Positions 42,605 to 54,068 of a DNA stretch of 64,000 nt are shown one piece after another. The first letter of the stretch is position 1, and every line of letters begins with the position of its first letter. The stretch covers positions 908,254-972,253 of the forward strand of contig JAGFMI010000018.1 of NCBI GenBank assembly GCA_021030905.1, given 5' to 3'. A program made the position numbers and the translations under genes. The DNA comes from Pyrenula massariospora (taxonomy: Eukaryota; Ascomycota; Eurotiomycetes; Pyrenulales; Pyrenulaceae). The notes under the pieces were generated by a model, which made no database searches, was not told the origin of the DNA, and saw only the letters and a list, made by a program, of their open reading frames with translations.

Positions 42605-45600
42605 ATGGCCCCAAAGTACCCGAAAAACGCAACTTGGGAAGAAATTGCTCAGGCGGAGGATCCCGACGACGACGACTATGATAATCGAGCACCCGGTCCG
42701 CCGACTTCCAAATCCCGCAAGAGAAGACAACACCGAGGCTCAGGAGCGCCTCGGAAGCGGCTAAAGAGAGGGTATGCTGACAGCGAGGGCGACATAACCG
42801 ACGATGATGATGACTTGGAAGATGAATCTTCCGAAGCATCAGAATCAGAGGCGTCGGAGCCGGTAGAAACAAATGAACGAGGGCGACCCGTGCGCGGCAC
42901 GACAAAACAGCGGAAAACGTACCTCGAGGAAAGTGATGAGGAAGAAGAATTGGAAGAAGACAGTGAGGATTCTGAGGCGGAAGTGAAAATGCCGCCAAGA
43001 AGACCACCTCCTAAATCCAAATTGGTGAAGCTCAAGATTCCACCTAGTGCCTCCTCGACACCAGCACCAACAATGCAAACTCGAAGAAATACACGAAGTG
43101 GCAGCCATGCTGGCAAAACTCCGACTCCTACAGAGCCCAACTTTCGGGCTACCCGCAGAAGTAGTCGCATCGCTCACGACGAAGACGACCCATTGGTGGC
43201 TCTGACCAACTCTGGCCATCATGAACAGGTTACTCGAGCAGGAACCCGGAGCCCAGACAATTTGCCATCAAGGCCCACTAGGGGTGGGAAAGGCATGAAG
43301 AAGCCTGTCAGCCAGATACCTGAAGAAGAGGCTTTGACAAGCAGTACGAAAGTTGAGCCAGTAGAAGAACCCACCGAAATTGAGGCTTCCCAACAAGAAA
43401 TCATGGAGAGTGATCCTCAAGCTGAAGCTGACGAGGCAGTGCCTCGCATCATCTCAGATATACAAGAAGCAGCACATGAATCAGAAGACGAGTTGGTCGC
43501 AGGAGTTCAAGCTGTCCCTGAGTCTCCAGACGAAGCAAACGCTGATGAGGACGAGGAAGACGATGAAGACGACAATCCTATCCTACGCCGACGCAAAACC
43601 AACGCTTCAAAACGCCAAGAGTCGCCCGCTTATGGTGAGACCTCTCGCAAAGGAGGAAGAAATCTCCGGTCTGCAAAAGGTTCTACAGAAAAGCGTTCTA
43701 CTCGAAGCTCACAAAGAAAAGTCCCGGAAGAAAGCAGTGATTTTGAACCAGGTGCTGAAGAAGTAGGTGAAGACGAGTTGTCGGACTCTGCAGATTCGAG
43801 GTCATCGCCAAGAAAGAGTGTTCGGCGAAGTAAAGACGACTCCGAAAGCGGTAGTGGCCGGCGCAGTGGGCGTCTAAGAGGGCAGAAGAGCACGAGACAG
43901 AGCTCTGAGTCCGAAGATGACGAGATCTCTGTTGACGAGCTCAACGACATACGCAGGTCGCGACGGTCTAAGAGAAAGGCATCTGATCCTCCAGAGATCC
44001 TTTTCGAGACTTCCCGTCGCAGGACGAAAAAGCCCGTCAATTACTCAATGCTTGTGCCTCCAATTGCAGCACAGGTGGAGGAAGAAGTCGAGGAAGAGCC
44101 TTCGGCAACGCCTTCGCGTCGTGAGAAACGTGGTGGCGGCGGAAATTGGAACCGCAGTCTATTCTCGACCTACGGGCCTTTTGGTGGTGCAGGCGGCCCG
44201 CCACCAGTCTTCGGCGGCCCTGCAGGCGTGAATGCTATTGGTGGTGTTGACTCCGACAGTAGTGACGACGAGGCTGTCCAGAGACCACGACCGGTGGGAG
44301 GCACAGTTGGAATGACACCAACGACAGCAGCGCCGCCAAGTCTGTTCCCTGCTGCGCAGACACATGGTGCAGACCCCTTGCAAGGACCTGCAGGGACGCC
44401 TGCCAATCTAGGTAGAGTAAAGGATAAGCAGGCTCTGGCCGATGCTGATCCATTGGGTGTTGATCAAAAGGTGAATTTCGACAAGGTTGGTGGGCTTGAT
44501 GGCCACATCAACTCCCTTAAGGAAATGGTCGCTTTGCCTCTCTTGTATCCTGAGATCTTTACTCGCTTCCACATTGTGCCACCCCGCGGTGTGCTCTTCC
44601 ATGGTCCTCCGGGAACTGGTAAAACTTTGTTGGCTCGGGCTCTCGCGTCGAGCGTGTCGTCTCAGGGTCGAAAAGTCACCTTCTACATGAGAAAAGGAGC
44701 TGATGCTCTGAGTAAATGGGTCGGCGAGGCGGAAAGACAGCTACGGCTTCTATTTGAGGAGGCGCGCAAGAATCAACCTAGCATCATTTTCTTCGATGAA
44801 ATCGACGGGCTCGCTCCTGTCCGTTCAAGCAAACAGGAACAGATTCATGCTTCCATTGTTTCCACCCTGCTTGCCCTTATGGATGGCATGGACGGTCGTG
44901 GACAAGTAATCGTTATTGGCGCCACAAATCGCCCAGATTCTGTGGATCCAGCGCTTCGACGTCCAGGTCGATTCGATCGAGAATTCTACTTCCCTCTTCC
45001 GAATACCGAAGCTCGCCGTGAAATTCTCAACATTCACACCGAAGGTTGGGACCCGCCTCTGCCAGAACCGATCAAAGACGAATTGGCGAAGGTGACAAAG
45101 GGATACGGTGGTGCTGATCTGCGAGCGCTATGTACAGAAGCAGCGCTGAACGCCGTCCAAAGACGATACCCACAGATCTACAGTGCGGATGAGAAACTTC
45201 TCATAGACCCAAAGAAAATCGAGGTTACGCCAAGAGACTTTATGATGTCTGTGAAAAAGCTAGTACCCTCATCTGAGCGTTCAGCATCCTCTGGTGCGGC
45301 ACCTTTACCTCCGGCAGTAGAGCCTCTCTTACGAACTTCATTGACCGAGATCACAACCTTGCTGGAAGACATCTTGCCGCGCCAAAAGCAACTTACAGCA
45401 CTTGAAGAAGCCAAGTTTGAACAACCCTCAGATGCAATAGGCTTTCGTCGCGAGAAGATGCAGCAGAATTTCGAGCTATCTCGTGTCTTTAGACCTCGTC
45501 TACTCGTCGGCGGTCCCCAGGGTTTTGGGCAGCAATATCTTGCTGGAGCTCTCCTTCATCATTTCGAAGGTCTGCATGTACAAGCTTTCGATCTCCCCAC

Positions 45601-47800
45601 GCTGCTTAGCGACTCGACTAGATCTCCGGAGGCTGCTATTGTTCAGCTATTTTCTGAAGCCAAAACGCGGAAACCCAGCGTCATTTATATTCCAAACGTC
45701 CAAACCTGGTATTCTGTTGTCGGCGAGACGGTAAGATCGACCTTCATCGGCATGCTGCGCTCACTTTCCCCCTCCGATCCGATCCTGGTGCTTGGGATTC
45801 TTGAGGCCGATGGAACCCAAGCTGAATCAGAGATTGTAAGGGATTTATTTGGCTATTCGAAGAGAAATCAATATATCATCCGACAAGCAGAGAAAGAAGC
45901 TCGACGAGAATTCTTTGCGACACTTTTCAATTATATCAAGACATCTCCTAAAGACTTCCCTGACCCAACGAAGAGAAAGATGCGCACGCTCGAGATCTTG
46001 AAGCCTGCACCACCGGAGGAGCTGAAGTCGGCGGCTCCGCCAAGCAAGGAGGAGGTAGTGGCCCAAAAGAAACGAGACCGCACAACATTGAATTTCCTCA
46101 AGATCAGGCTACAGACAATCATGAACGAGATCAAGAAGGCCTACAAGATGTTTATCAAACCAGTTATCGGTGAGGAGAGCATACGATACCTGTTCGAAGA
46201 GAGTGACCCATCCAGGGTTCAATCGGACCAGCCATTGGAGGTGCAAGCTCGAGCATCATTTCGACCATATGAAAAAAATAAAGACTCGCACGGTGAGCCG
46301 GGACTCGTAGAAGTTGCAAGCGAAAAGTTCTACTACAACCTTGAGATCGTCACTATTGAGAAACGTCTGTCTAATGGATATTACAAAAGACCAAGAGATT
46401 TCTTAGCTGACATCCAACGTCTTGCGAAAGATGCCAAGACCCTCGGCGAACACCACAGATTGATGAAAGCGAACGAACTACTCGCCAATTGCGAGGTTGA
46501 CATCTACACTATGGAAATGGAGAATCCTGCCTTGGTCGCAGAGTGTGAAAAGGTCTACCAACGCGAACTAGAGCGTGAGAAGAAGGCCATGGAGAAGGCC
46601 AGGAAAAAGGCAGAAGAGCAAGGTTTGATGCCGCCGCCGGTTGTTTCGAATGTACCACACAACGCAGATTCTGGACCTTCTTCGGTCAATGCGTCAACCG
46701 GACCCATAGTTCTCGGCATACAAGACAAAATGCCGAACGGCCATCTTGAGGCACCTTCGACCCCTTCCAAGACTTCACGTCACACAGAAAACAGCGGCCT
46801 GACGAATGGATTTGCACCTCGAGCTGGCTCGGATTTGAATGAACCCCAAGTCTCTACGAGCAACGGGTCATTATCGAACGTGGAGGGTGATATACACATG
46901 ACTAATAGCGAGGACCATAGTCCTACAGATCGAGATACCCAGCAGTCATCGTTCGGGCCGTCGGCACAAACCCGACCTCTTCATTCATACACTGCGCCTT
47001 CACAAGCATTACGCCAGGCTTCTGGCATGTCTGCACCACTCTCTCAGAAAGAGAACATGACGCCAATGCGGCCAGGCTCGCAGCCCGGTGACTACACGAA
47101 CGAAGCTTCCACCACGCAAACGACCTCTCATCCGAAAACGTCTGATCGCTCGTCTGGGCCACATCATCCTTTCAATACTCAATCGTCTAACGGGGAAGGC
47201 CCAAATCTGAACCTGTATGCTGACCGACAACTTGATGCAGATGGTCAGCTACCAGACACTCAAGGTACGCTTTGGCAACGCTTGAACTTACCTGCAGATA
47301 GCCACAGGGACAATTTCCTTTTATCGCAATTGGATCTAACACTTTATACTGTAGCAGATTACCCATTCTCCCAAGGTAGCGCCGATGGGACGCCCAGCAG
47401 CCAGCCTGTCCGACCATCATCTCAGCGTGACTCAGGGCCACAGTCACAGCCTCCGCTTTTCGACAGCCCTGGACGCACCGGCCATCGCCCGAGTCAGAGC
47501 AATATTAACGCTCTTTTGAACAACGACGATGACGCACGCGGCGCCCCGGATGCCCTGATAATTGATCACTCTTGGATCGATAAGGTGCACAACGAGGTCA
47601 CGGATCAAACGAGTGGATGTTCTGTAGAGCAGTTAGAGCAGGTCAACAGCGCCATGATGGATTGTGTGTGGAGATCAAGAGGCGAATGGCACAGGACCAA
47701 AGTTGCGGAAGAGGTCAGACAGACGTTTAACGCTGTCATGAATGATATTCAAGAGATGCAAGGTTTTGGACCGGCGAGTTGGGGAAGGAGCTCGGCATGA
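42605..47800 (+). CDS. YTA7: AAA+ ATPase with bromodomain-like region, Yta7/ATAD2 (Abo1) family
   Basis: Single exon of 1731 residues, a typical length for the family. Residues about 1-550 are disordered, strongly acidic and basic by turns (DITDDDDDLEDESSEASESE, RTTKRS-like patches), as expected for chromatin and histone binding. AAA1 starts at VGGLDGHINSLKEM (about 627); Walker A is GPPGTGKT (667-674), Walker B is IIFFDEID with Asp731 and Glu732 intact, and RRPGRFDREF carries the arginine finger region. AAA2 (about 955-1100) is degenerate, with VGGPQGFGQQ replacing its Walker A, as in known members. A divergent bromodomain-like region lies at about 1215-1310 (FYYNLEIVTIEKRLSNGYYK). The long Ser/Pro-rich tail ends in a short helical segment. 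Yta7 hexamers use ATP to move histone H3/H4, controlling nucleosome density and boundaries. Intact. Confidence 0.95.
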   Translation: MAPKYPKNATWEEIAQAEDPDDDDYDNRAPGPPTSKSRKRRQHRGSGAPRKRLKRGYADSEGDITDDDDDLEDESSEASESEASEPVETNERGRPVRGTTKQRKTYLEESDEEEELEEDSEDSEAEVKMPPRRPPPKSKLVKLKIPPSASSTPAPTMQTRRNTRSGSHAGKTPTPTEPNFRATRRSSRIAHDEDDPLVALTNSGHHEQVTRAGTRSPDNLPSRPTRGGKGMKKPVSQIPEEEALTSSTKVEPVEEPTEIEASQQEIMESDPQAEADEAVPRIISDIQEAAHESEDELVAGVQAVPESPDEANADEDEEDDEDDNPILRRRKTNASKRQESPAYGETSRKGGRNLRSAKGSTEKRSTRSSQRKVPEESSDFEPGAEEVGEDELSDSADSRSSPRKSVRRSKDDSESGSGRRSGRLRGQKSTRQSSESEDDEISVDELNDIRRSRRSKRKASDPPEILFETSRRRTKKPVNYSMLVPPIAAQVEEEVEEEPSATPSRREKRGGGGNWNRSLFSTYGPFGGAGGPPPVFGGPAGVNAIGGVDSDSSDDEAVQRPRPVGGTVGMTPTTAAPPSLFPAAQTHGADPLQGPAGTPANLGRVKDKQALADADPLGVDQKVNFDKVGGLDGHINSLKEMVALPLLYPEIFTRFHIVPPRGVLFHGPPGTGKTLLARALASSVSSQGRKVTFYMRKGADALSKWVGEAERQLRLLFEEARKNQPSIIFFDEIDGLAPVRSSKQEQIHASIVSTLLALMDGMDGRGQVIVIGATNRPDSVDPALRRPGRFDREFYFPLPNTEARREILNIHTEGWDPPLPEPIKDELAKVTKGYGGADLRALCTEAALNAVQRRYPQIYSADEKLLIDPKKIEVTPRDFMMSVKKLVPSSERSASSGAAPLPPAVEPLLRTSLTEITTLLEDILPRQKQLTALEEAKFEQPSDAIGFRREKMQQNFELSRVFRPRLLVGGPQGFGQQYLAGALLHHFEGLHVQAFDLPTLLSDSTRSPEAAIVQLFSEAKTRKPSVIYIPNVQTWYSVVGETVRSTFIGMLRSLSPSDPILVLGILEADGTQAESEIVRDLFGYSKRNQYIIRQAEKEARREFFATLFNYIKTSPKDFPDPTKRKMRTLEILKPAPPEELKSAAPPSKEEVVAQKKRDRTTLNFLKIRLQTIMNEIKKAYKMFIKPVIGEESIRYLFEESDPSRVQSDQPLEVQARASFRPYEKNKDSHGEPGLVEVASEKFYYNLEIVTIEKRLSNGYYKRPRDFLADIQRLAKDAKTLGEHHRLMKANELLANCEVDIYTMEMENPALVAECEKVYQRELEREKKAMEKARKKAEEQGLMPPPVVSNVPHNADSGPSSVNASTGPIVLGIQDKMPNGHLEAPSTPSKTSRHTENSGLTNGFAPRAGSDLNEPQVSTSNGSLSNVEGDIHMTNSEDHSPTDRDTQQSSFGPSAQTRPLHSYTAPSQALRQASGMSAPLSQKENMTPMRPGSQPGDYTNEASTTQTTSHPKTSDRSSGPHHPFNTQSSNGEGPNLNLYADRQLDADGQLPDTQGTLWQRLNLPADSHRDNFLLSQLDLTLYTVADYPFSQGSADGTPSSQPVRPSSQRDSGPQSQPPLFDSPGRTGHRPSQSNINALLNNDDDARGAPDALIIDHSWIDKVHNEVTDQTSGCSVEQLEQVNSAMMDCVWRSRGEWHRTKVAEEVRQTFNAVMNDIQEMQGFGPASWGRSSA

Positions 47801-48508
47801 TTGCGGGGACTTATATTTTTGGCTGAAGACTTGGACTTTGGCGTTTTCCCGGGATTTTGTAGAGACGCGAGGCTTTACTGCTTTTTGCAGAGGTTCTCTC
47901 AGTTCTCGTGTCACGGGTAGGATTCTCCAGGATGGGCAGAAACTTGTGGAGGGTTCTGTCGGGATTTAAATTGAGTGCCGTATATACTGCAAAGGTACAG
48001 TAAGACAAGAATTGGCAATTTCAAATGGTTGTGCCAACATTCGTCTGCTGAGGGTCTTGTAGTCACAGTCGTGCGGGCATTTATGTAAGGCTGCGCAAGG
48101 CTGAGGCCGCCAAGCCAAGGGTTCAAGGGTCCTGCGGCCGTTTTGCTGTCCTCTGTGCTAAAAATGTTCGGCTGTGAACACTCTGCCCTCCCACAAGCTT
48201 AAAATTACAAGGAGCAGCCCCGGGGACCTTAGCCTTTTCGACGACAAGCCCGCGCGGAAATCGCAATGCAGATTTGATTTTTGAGATGTTTTCAGTGCCA
48301 AATTTACGATAGCACCGGTTTCTCACCAAGTATTCATCCTCTCCTCCACGGCGAAAGACACCTTTAATCATCCCCGACTTACCGGCACAAGCGCATCGCG
48401 GTTTTCTGACCGGGGCCTGCAAATCTGTATTAGAACCGTTTTCGAAGACTTCTTCACGCTCACGAATCATCTTGAAAGGGGGGACACACATACACCCTCG
48501 CGCCCACC
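47801..48508. other. Intergenic spacer
   Basis: About 700 bp between tandem genes YTA7 and SEC66. Minus-strand frames at 48123-48491 and 47911-48126 are not supported by motifs. Probably the YTA7 3' UTR and SEC66 promoter. Confidence 0.45.
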
Positions 48509-49384
48509 ATGTTCGGCCTCGACCTCCACGTCGACTGGCTCTCCCTCCTCTTCCCCGTCGCCTACCTCGGCGTCCTCCTCACCAGCCTCGCCGCCTTCTC
48601 CTCCATCTACAGAAGACGGAAAGCCGGTAACCCGCCCTTTTCCCCTCAAACGTACTCCCTCGCCACTCACACCTCATGCTGACATTATGTTCCTTAGCAA
48701 AATCCCGCGCCCTCGCGCCCTACTTTCCCCCCCACACCCCGCGAAACATCTACCTGACCCTCCTGCACATGGACGAAAAGATCCCGGACTCGTTACTGCG
48801 CGCGGCGCTGCTGAACCGCGCGGTGGAAGATATAAGCCGTATTATACATGTAAGGAGTAGGAAGCAGGCGCTGGGCACGCTGCTGCAGCGGGGGAGCGTG
48901 GGGGATGAGATCTGGCAGAGGCTGTTGAGGGCGGAGCGGGAGCTGGAGGAGGAGGTTCGGGAGGTTGTTGAGGAGGTGAGTTTTTCACGCGTGTTTGTGT
49001 GTGAGAGAAGGGGGATTTGGGGGAAAGTGGCTGACGATGTGTGTGTGATGTGTGTAGGCGAACGCGTACCAACAAGGCTGGGGCCAGACGATCTTCCAGA
49101 GCGCGAACGAGATGGCGAATCGGCAGGGGCTGAGCGAGAAGCTGGGCGGGATTCAGGGGTCGGTGGCGGGGGAGAGGGTGGGGTGGGAGAGGAAGAGGGA
49201 GAAGGTAAGGGAGGGGTTTATGAGGGAGTTGGATGATTCTGAGAAGGCGAGGGCGGAGACCGCGAGGAATCAGAGAGAGGGAGGGGGGAGTGATGAGGAT
49301 GGAGTGTTGGTGGAGAAGGGGGATGGGAGTGCGGTGGGGAGAGGGGAGGGTGGGGGGAGGAAGAAGAAAAAGGGGAGGAAATGA
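48509..49384 (+). CDS. SEC66: ER protein-translocation subunit Sec66 (Sec71)
   Basis: Three exons: 48509-48626, 48698-48975, 49058-49384, giving 240 residues. Intron 1 (71 nt) joins YRRRKA to AKSRALAPYFPPH and intron 2 (82 nt) joins VVEE to ANAYQQGWGQTIFQ. The N terminus is a lumenal/transmembrane segment (WLSLLFPVAYLGVLLTSLAAF) followed by a basic cytosolic stop (RRRK). Conserved Sec66 blocks follow: PRNIYLTLLHM, IPDSLLRAALLNRAVEDI, ALGTLLQRGSVGDEIWQRL and WGQTIFQSANEMA. The tail is Gly/Glu/Lys-rich and ends in KKKKGRK. Sec66 joins Sec63, Sec62 and Sec72 in the post-translational translocation complex of the ER membrane. The exonic sequence is markedly GC-rich compared with neighbours. The start has a CCACCATG context. 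Confidence 0.92.
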
Positions 49385-52300
49385 GATGGGGGTGGGGTTG
49401 TTGGTGTGGGTTTCTGCGATGCGTGTGCCGTTGCGGCTCAGCTCTTTTAGAGAGGCGTTTATATCATTTTCATGGTATGTTTGCGGACCGCATTGAGCCA
49501 GCGTGTTTTGAGTGAGCATGACTATCCATGCTCCAAATCTATCCATCAGACGAACCAAGTTCGAAGCAAGTAGCAGTGTAACTCAGATTCTTCAACTAAT
49601 GGGCAGTCTAATCTCCTTCATTGCACCGGCGATGGAAAATCAAACCCTTCGTCTGTACAATTGAATTATAGACTGGCGTCATCTACAATCTGATTGATGT
49701 GAGCTGCACATCCATCCGCCCTAGCTTTTCGAGATGGGTCGCGAGGACAGGACATCCGCCATCACAACCATGTGCCAACAGAGTACCCGTGGATCGGGAC
49801 CGACGTGGACATGCGTACCTAGGAGATATCTAACTGCCCAGTGCAGGGTCACAACAGAGTACAGACATTCCTTTAGAGCACCATCAAACAAAACAGCTTC
49901 GCTAACATAGTGCACTGGGTAGATAGTTGCCGGCGGATTCTCTGCGGGAGATAACGTCGGGTGACATGACATGGGACGGAATGTGAAGAGCGGGTCGAAT
50001 ATCACATGTATTTATGTAGGTGTGGGTGTGGGTGTGGGTGTGTAGAGGCTGACGCAGCGGCACAGGATGGCGAGGGATGGGTCTTGGTGTCTAAATTTGA
50101 GCGTGGGGAGGGGGAGGTTAGGTGGAGGGGGTTGGAGGAAGGGTACTGCGCAGGGTGATGAGGGTGGTGATGCGGCATAGCCGTTTTGGTGTGGTGGGTG
50201 TAAATGGGCTCATTTCGCGCCTGCCGTATAGAAGGACGATGGATGGGGAAGGCGATTGTCGCAGTCAGGCGCGTATGGCGTTTATGGATGAGAGGTTGGC
50301 GGATGTTTGCGTGCGACGTTTCATCGCCAAGAATCGAGGCCAGATACAGAACGCGGCTTGTTAAAGTCTTACGATGAGGCCAACATTCAGTGATAATACT
50401 GTAAATTATTATAGAGTTAGAGGCGTCAAGCCTTTCGAGCATCCCGGAGCAAATTAGCGAATTGGACCAGGGAGTTAGTGCCAACGGGTCTTACTTAGCT
50501 CGGCTCGTACTGTGGGGCTCCACGGAACATGATGGCTTCAGGGAGCTAATGACACCTTAGATCGATGCTTAAAGAAACTGCACGCGAGTCGATGGGCTGA
50601 GGTTTGATAGGAAATTTTCAAGTCGGGGGCGGGAAGAGTTACGTTGGGAGGAACCTACCCACTCTCGATCAACCACGACATGTTGGTGGGGACACTTCCT
50701 CCAAGCCATGGCTCTGGCACGCATAATGCAAATCATGCAGCAGCGACGCGAGCCAATGAAAAGGCATCGCAGCCGGAAAGGCATCTAGCTCAGGGAAGTT
50801 AGAAATGTGTCAGACACAGGAGACGGGAGCTTTGGATTTGTACGACGGATCGGCATCTATCTGGGCTGTCTGAGCTGGCATAGGCCTCCCCATATGTTAC
50901 ACAACCAACGCCTCCCGAGGGCCGGCGCGCGCTGACAGCGTCTGGCAGATGAGATGCGCACTAGGCACTTTGCGAACAGCTGAGAGATATCGTGTCCACA
51001 ACTATCGAGAGCGGGATGATCTCATGCGAGGAGAAAGCGGCGAATGCTTGTCGCATGATATACCCTGCTAGAACATGGCTTCCTCTTTGTAGGTGTGGTG
51101 AGCCTACTTGGGAAGCGGTTCTCGTGTGGGATGGTAGGTTGGGCTGGTCGTCGATTGAGGCTTTTTACCTGAGTTCTCATTTGTTCTTTGTTTGATGCTT
51201 TAAGATATCGACATCTTTCAACATACTCAGTCCACGGCGCGAACGGCCCTGGTGATGCTCGGTCTAAACACAGCCGTGGCAAGAGCGATTTCAGAAAGCA
51301 AGATACAGTCTTCATTCCAGAGTGCACATATAGCAAGATTGATCGGCTCGAAACGGTGCCCATTAGCCTTAATGTGTGACTGAAGCGTCAGCCTATCAAT
51401 GAGAGAAACCCTACACAAATCGACCCATAAGCGACTCGTATGACATTAAACGCAGCGATAATGGCCAAATTAGTGCACGGTCCACAGAAAGGCCCTTGAA
51501 GAACTCTTTCTGCGTGGCATCTTTTTGGTGCTAGGCGATCCAAGTTGAGGCTTGGGAAATGATAAGTCTGTGGTATTTTGAATGCTAAAGACGGCCTGCC
51601 AAAGACCTCCACTTTCAAGCGGTGTCCTATTGCAGAACCCAGACTTTACCGTGGACAAAAATCATCGCACACTCGGTGTATCGAACATTTTTCCGCGGGC
51701 TTCTAGCATTGCCCAGTAAAAGACGCTAATTCAAGGCCAGAGCGGCATACGAAAAATCCTACCACGTATGCAAGGCACCTCCCCAGAAATCCTATTTTCC
51801 AATCTTGGAAGGGCAAGTCGAAGCTTCTCCACCCGAACGTAACGATACGCCACACCCTTTACTTGATGGAAAATCCGCGTTCAGATTTCAATCAGCTCGA
51901 AAACCCATCCATTTTCGGTTTGGGTGAAGAACATGTTAGTGTTTTGGAGTTTTACTATTTGTGGGTTTCGAGCGCTGTCATACTTGGGGGAAACCATTGA
52001 TGGTTAAGGTCGCTTCTGCATGTCCGAGATCAGTACTCTAATCATGGACCCGGAGAAAATCTGCAGCAGAGAACGCCTCCGCGCTAAGTAAGAGGCACTG
52101 GTATTGAGAGACGCTGTGGGTGGGTGAGCTTCCAGGACGATCCGCTGTTTGAGCCTCTAGAAAATAGGAGAGCTCGCGGACCCGCAGTATCGCGGAGCTC
52201 CCAAGCCTCGGTGGTCTCGGAAAATAGTGTACAAATGCTCTGACAGTCAGTAGGTTGCAGGCAGGCTGACTTGTGGAGAAAAAGTTTTCCTTAACCCGTT

Positions 52301-53528
52301 TTCCTGTTTTCATTTGCCTGGTAACTCGTCCTGACACAGCATGAAATAGTACCAAATACAAACCACGCTATCTTTGGCAAACGTCGATCTCGCCCCTGAA
52401 ACTCTTGACGTGTAGCTTATAGCGACCGCCGTCGTCCACGTATTCTACCGCGGCTACAAAGCGTGCTAGGGAACGAGCTAGTAACGCGATGCTTCACCGC
52501 CTGTACTCATCAACCCTGGCCGCGCCCCTACGTTTTGGGGACCTTGCAGCTTCATCGCCCGCTTCCGCCAATCATTCTCTGCCGATTCGCTGCCTCTGTA
52601 AGCTGGTCGGTCCATTAGGCACAAAAGCCGTTGCCTTTTGGATCGGTTGTCGCGGGAGGCGGCCATGCTTCCCGTTTCGAAAGGCCTTCTCTGCGAAGTG
52701 GCGTCTACCAGAAGCCAACCAGCCCCCCCCAACCGAGCAGCGTCACTTACACGAAGATCTCACCTCTCTCAATGGATCTGTCCGTCCAGATAGACCTACC
52801 CGTGCCCGTTGTAGTATGTTCACAACAAGGAGCGCCGAAGTTGCCTTAATGCTAGATCTTAATGGTAGCTTGGACTTCAGATTCTAGTAAGATTACAGCG
52901 TTGCTTTATTCTTCAGTGCGAAAAGTTAGATATGTGTTTCACAGGATCTGAGTAGCTTGTGCATCTCCCAATAATTTATGTGTTACTATAATTGTAAACG
53001 TGTAAAGATCGGGACGGACAAAGATGGTGCAGAAGGTTCAGACTGGCTGCGGACAGATTTTAATTTGGATCATATTCCAGTTTCAGCAATTACTGTATTG
53101 AACGAAAATCGCTTGTAGAGGTTGACCAGATGTTTCAATCAGAAGCGATATCGAAGCAACCCAAAAACCGTGTTTTGGATAGTGCGTGCTCGTATCGAAA
53201 TTTTGCCCGAGATATAGATTTTTGTCACATTTCTCGCAAGAGCTTCAAGACTCGGAACCAGTCGCAGCAGATGACAGTCGGCCGTATTTTGACATTGCCC
53301 AATTTCTCGTTGAAACATGAAGAGGTCACAACATAGTATCCAGACAATTTTGGTAAAAAGAGTCAAAGACGACAATTGCTCCATTTAAGGGACTACAATG
53401 TCCAAGAAACGTGAGAGTAAAGAGATCACCAAATCCCATTTGAAACAGTAATGCCTAGTCCCAGCTAATGTAGACGCTGTCCAGCAGGAAGGATATTTGG
53501 AAGACGCATACAGCGCTCAGCATCATTC
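49385..53528. other. Gene-poor region, about 4.1 kb
   Basis: No coding region can be supported. Frames up to 160 codons on both strands are compositionally biased or mutually overlapping, for example the minus-strand frame at 50002-50484, whose His/Pro-rich reading comes from the GT-rich opposite strand. It contains one short GT-type tandem repeat. It marks the abrupt end of the housekeeping block after SEC66. Confidence 0.5.
50019..50043 (+). repeat. Short GGTGTG tandem repeat
   Basis: About four copies of GGTGTG ending in TGTAG. G-rich and superficially like some yeast telomeric repeats, but very short, isolated and unlike the TTAGGG repeat of filamentous ascomycetes. Confidence 0.75.
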
Positions 53529-54068
53529 TCAGATGCTATGAACCCTTCGAATGTGATTTTCGAGGTATTTTGGGCGAGAATATGACTTGGAACATTCTGG
53601 ACAAGATCTCTGACGAATTTGGTTGTGTTTAGTATTATAGTGTCGGATGGCGTCTGAAAGCGTCTTGTAACTTTTACCACAACGAGGGCATTCAAAGCGG
53701 CCGTCTTCCGTATGTCTGATTAGTTCTGTCACATGAACAGCTTCGGTTCCCGGAAAGGTGTCCGTCTTCTTGGTGGTGCCAGTCTGTCTAATATCTTTTT
53801 CCACCAGACTGCCTTCGCCATGAAAGAAATCTAAATAAGGGGTTTCATCGTCAAGGGGTCCGCTGTACGCGCTCGGTTCCTTTGTAAGGAAGGGTGAAAA
53901 TTTGGGTTCTTCCGGATCAGCGGAACCTTTAACCACGAGATCGTTCCCCAAGCTAATAGGAAATTAGCAATTTATATGGCAACAGATCCAGTCTTGTATA
54001 TACGCTTCAGTCTGGTGGGAAAGATCATAGCCCATAAAGGGATCGTCTCCGGTCAGGGGATTGGCCAT
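53529..54068 (-). CDS. Small C2H2 zinc-finger protein
   Basis: Two exons: 54068-54004 and 53952-53529, with a 51-nt intron (GTATAT donor, TTGCTAAT branch, CTATTAG acceptor), giving 162 residues. The join reads HQTEA-LGNDLV. Without the first exon the frame would start only at a TTG, so the spliced model is preferred. Two C2H2 zinc fingers are complete near the C terminus: CPRCGKSYKTLSDAIRHYNTKH and CPECSKSYSRPKYLENHIRRVH. The protein ends two residues later. The first 90 residues are acidic and Pro/Ser/Thr-rich with no known domain, possibly an activation region. Probably a DNA-binding regulator. It stands alone, with more than 4 kb of gene-free sequence on both sides. The coding frame is intact although its surroundings look decayed. 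Confidence 0.8.

Noticed and set aside
42676-43222. Long minus-strand frames opposite the YTA7 acidic region
   Set aside because: The Ser-rich readings are produced by the GAA/GAC-rich sense strand; the plus-strand gene is unambiguous.
48842-49558. 238-codon minus-strand frame opposite SEC66
   Set aside because: Its Pro/Leu/His-rich reading is an artefact of the GC-rich, purine-biased SEC66 coding strand.
50019-50043. Internal telomere-like repeat
   Set aside because: Only about four GGTGTG units, not the TTAGGG repeat of filamentous ascomycetes, and no subtelomeric context.
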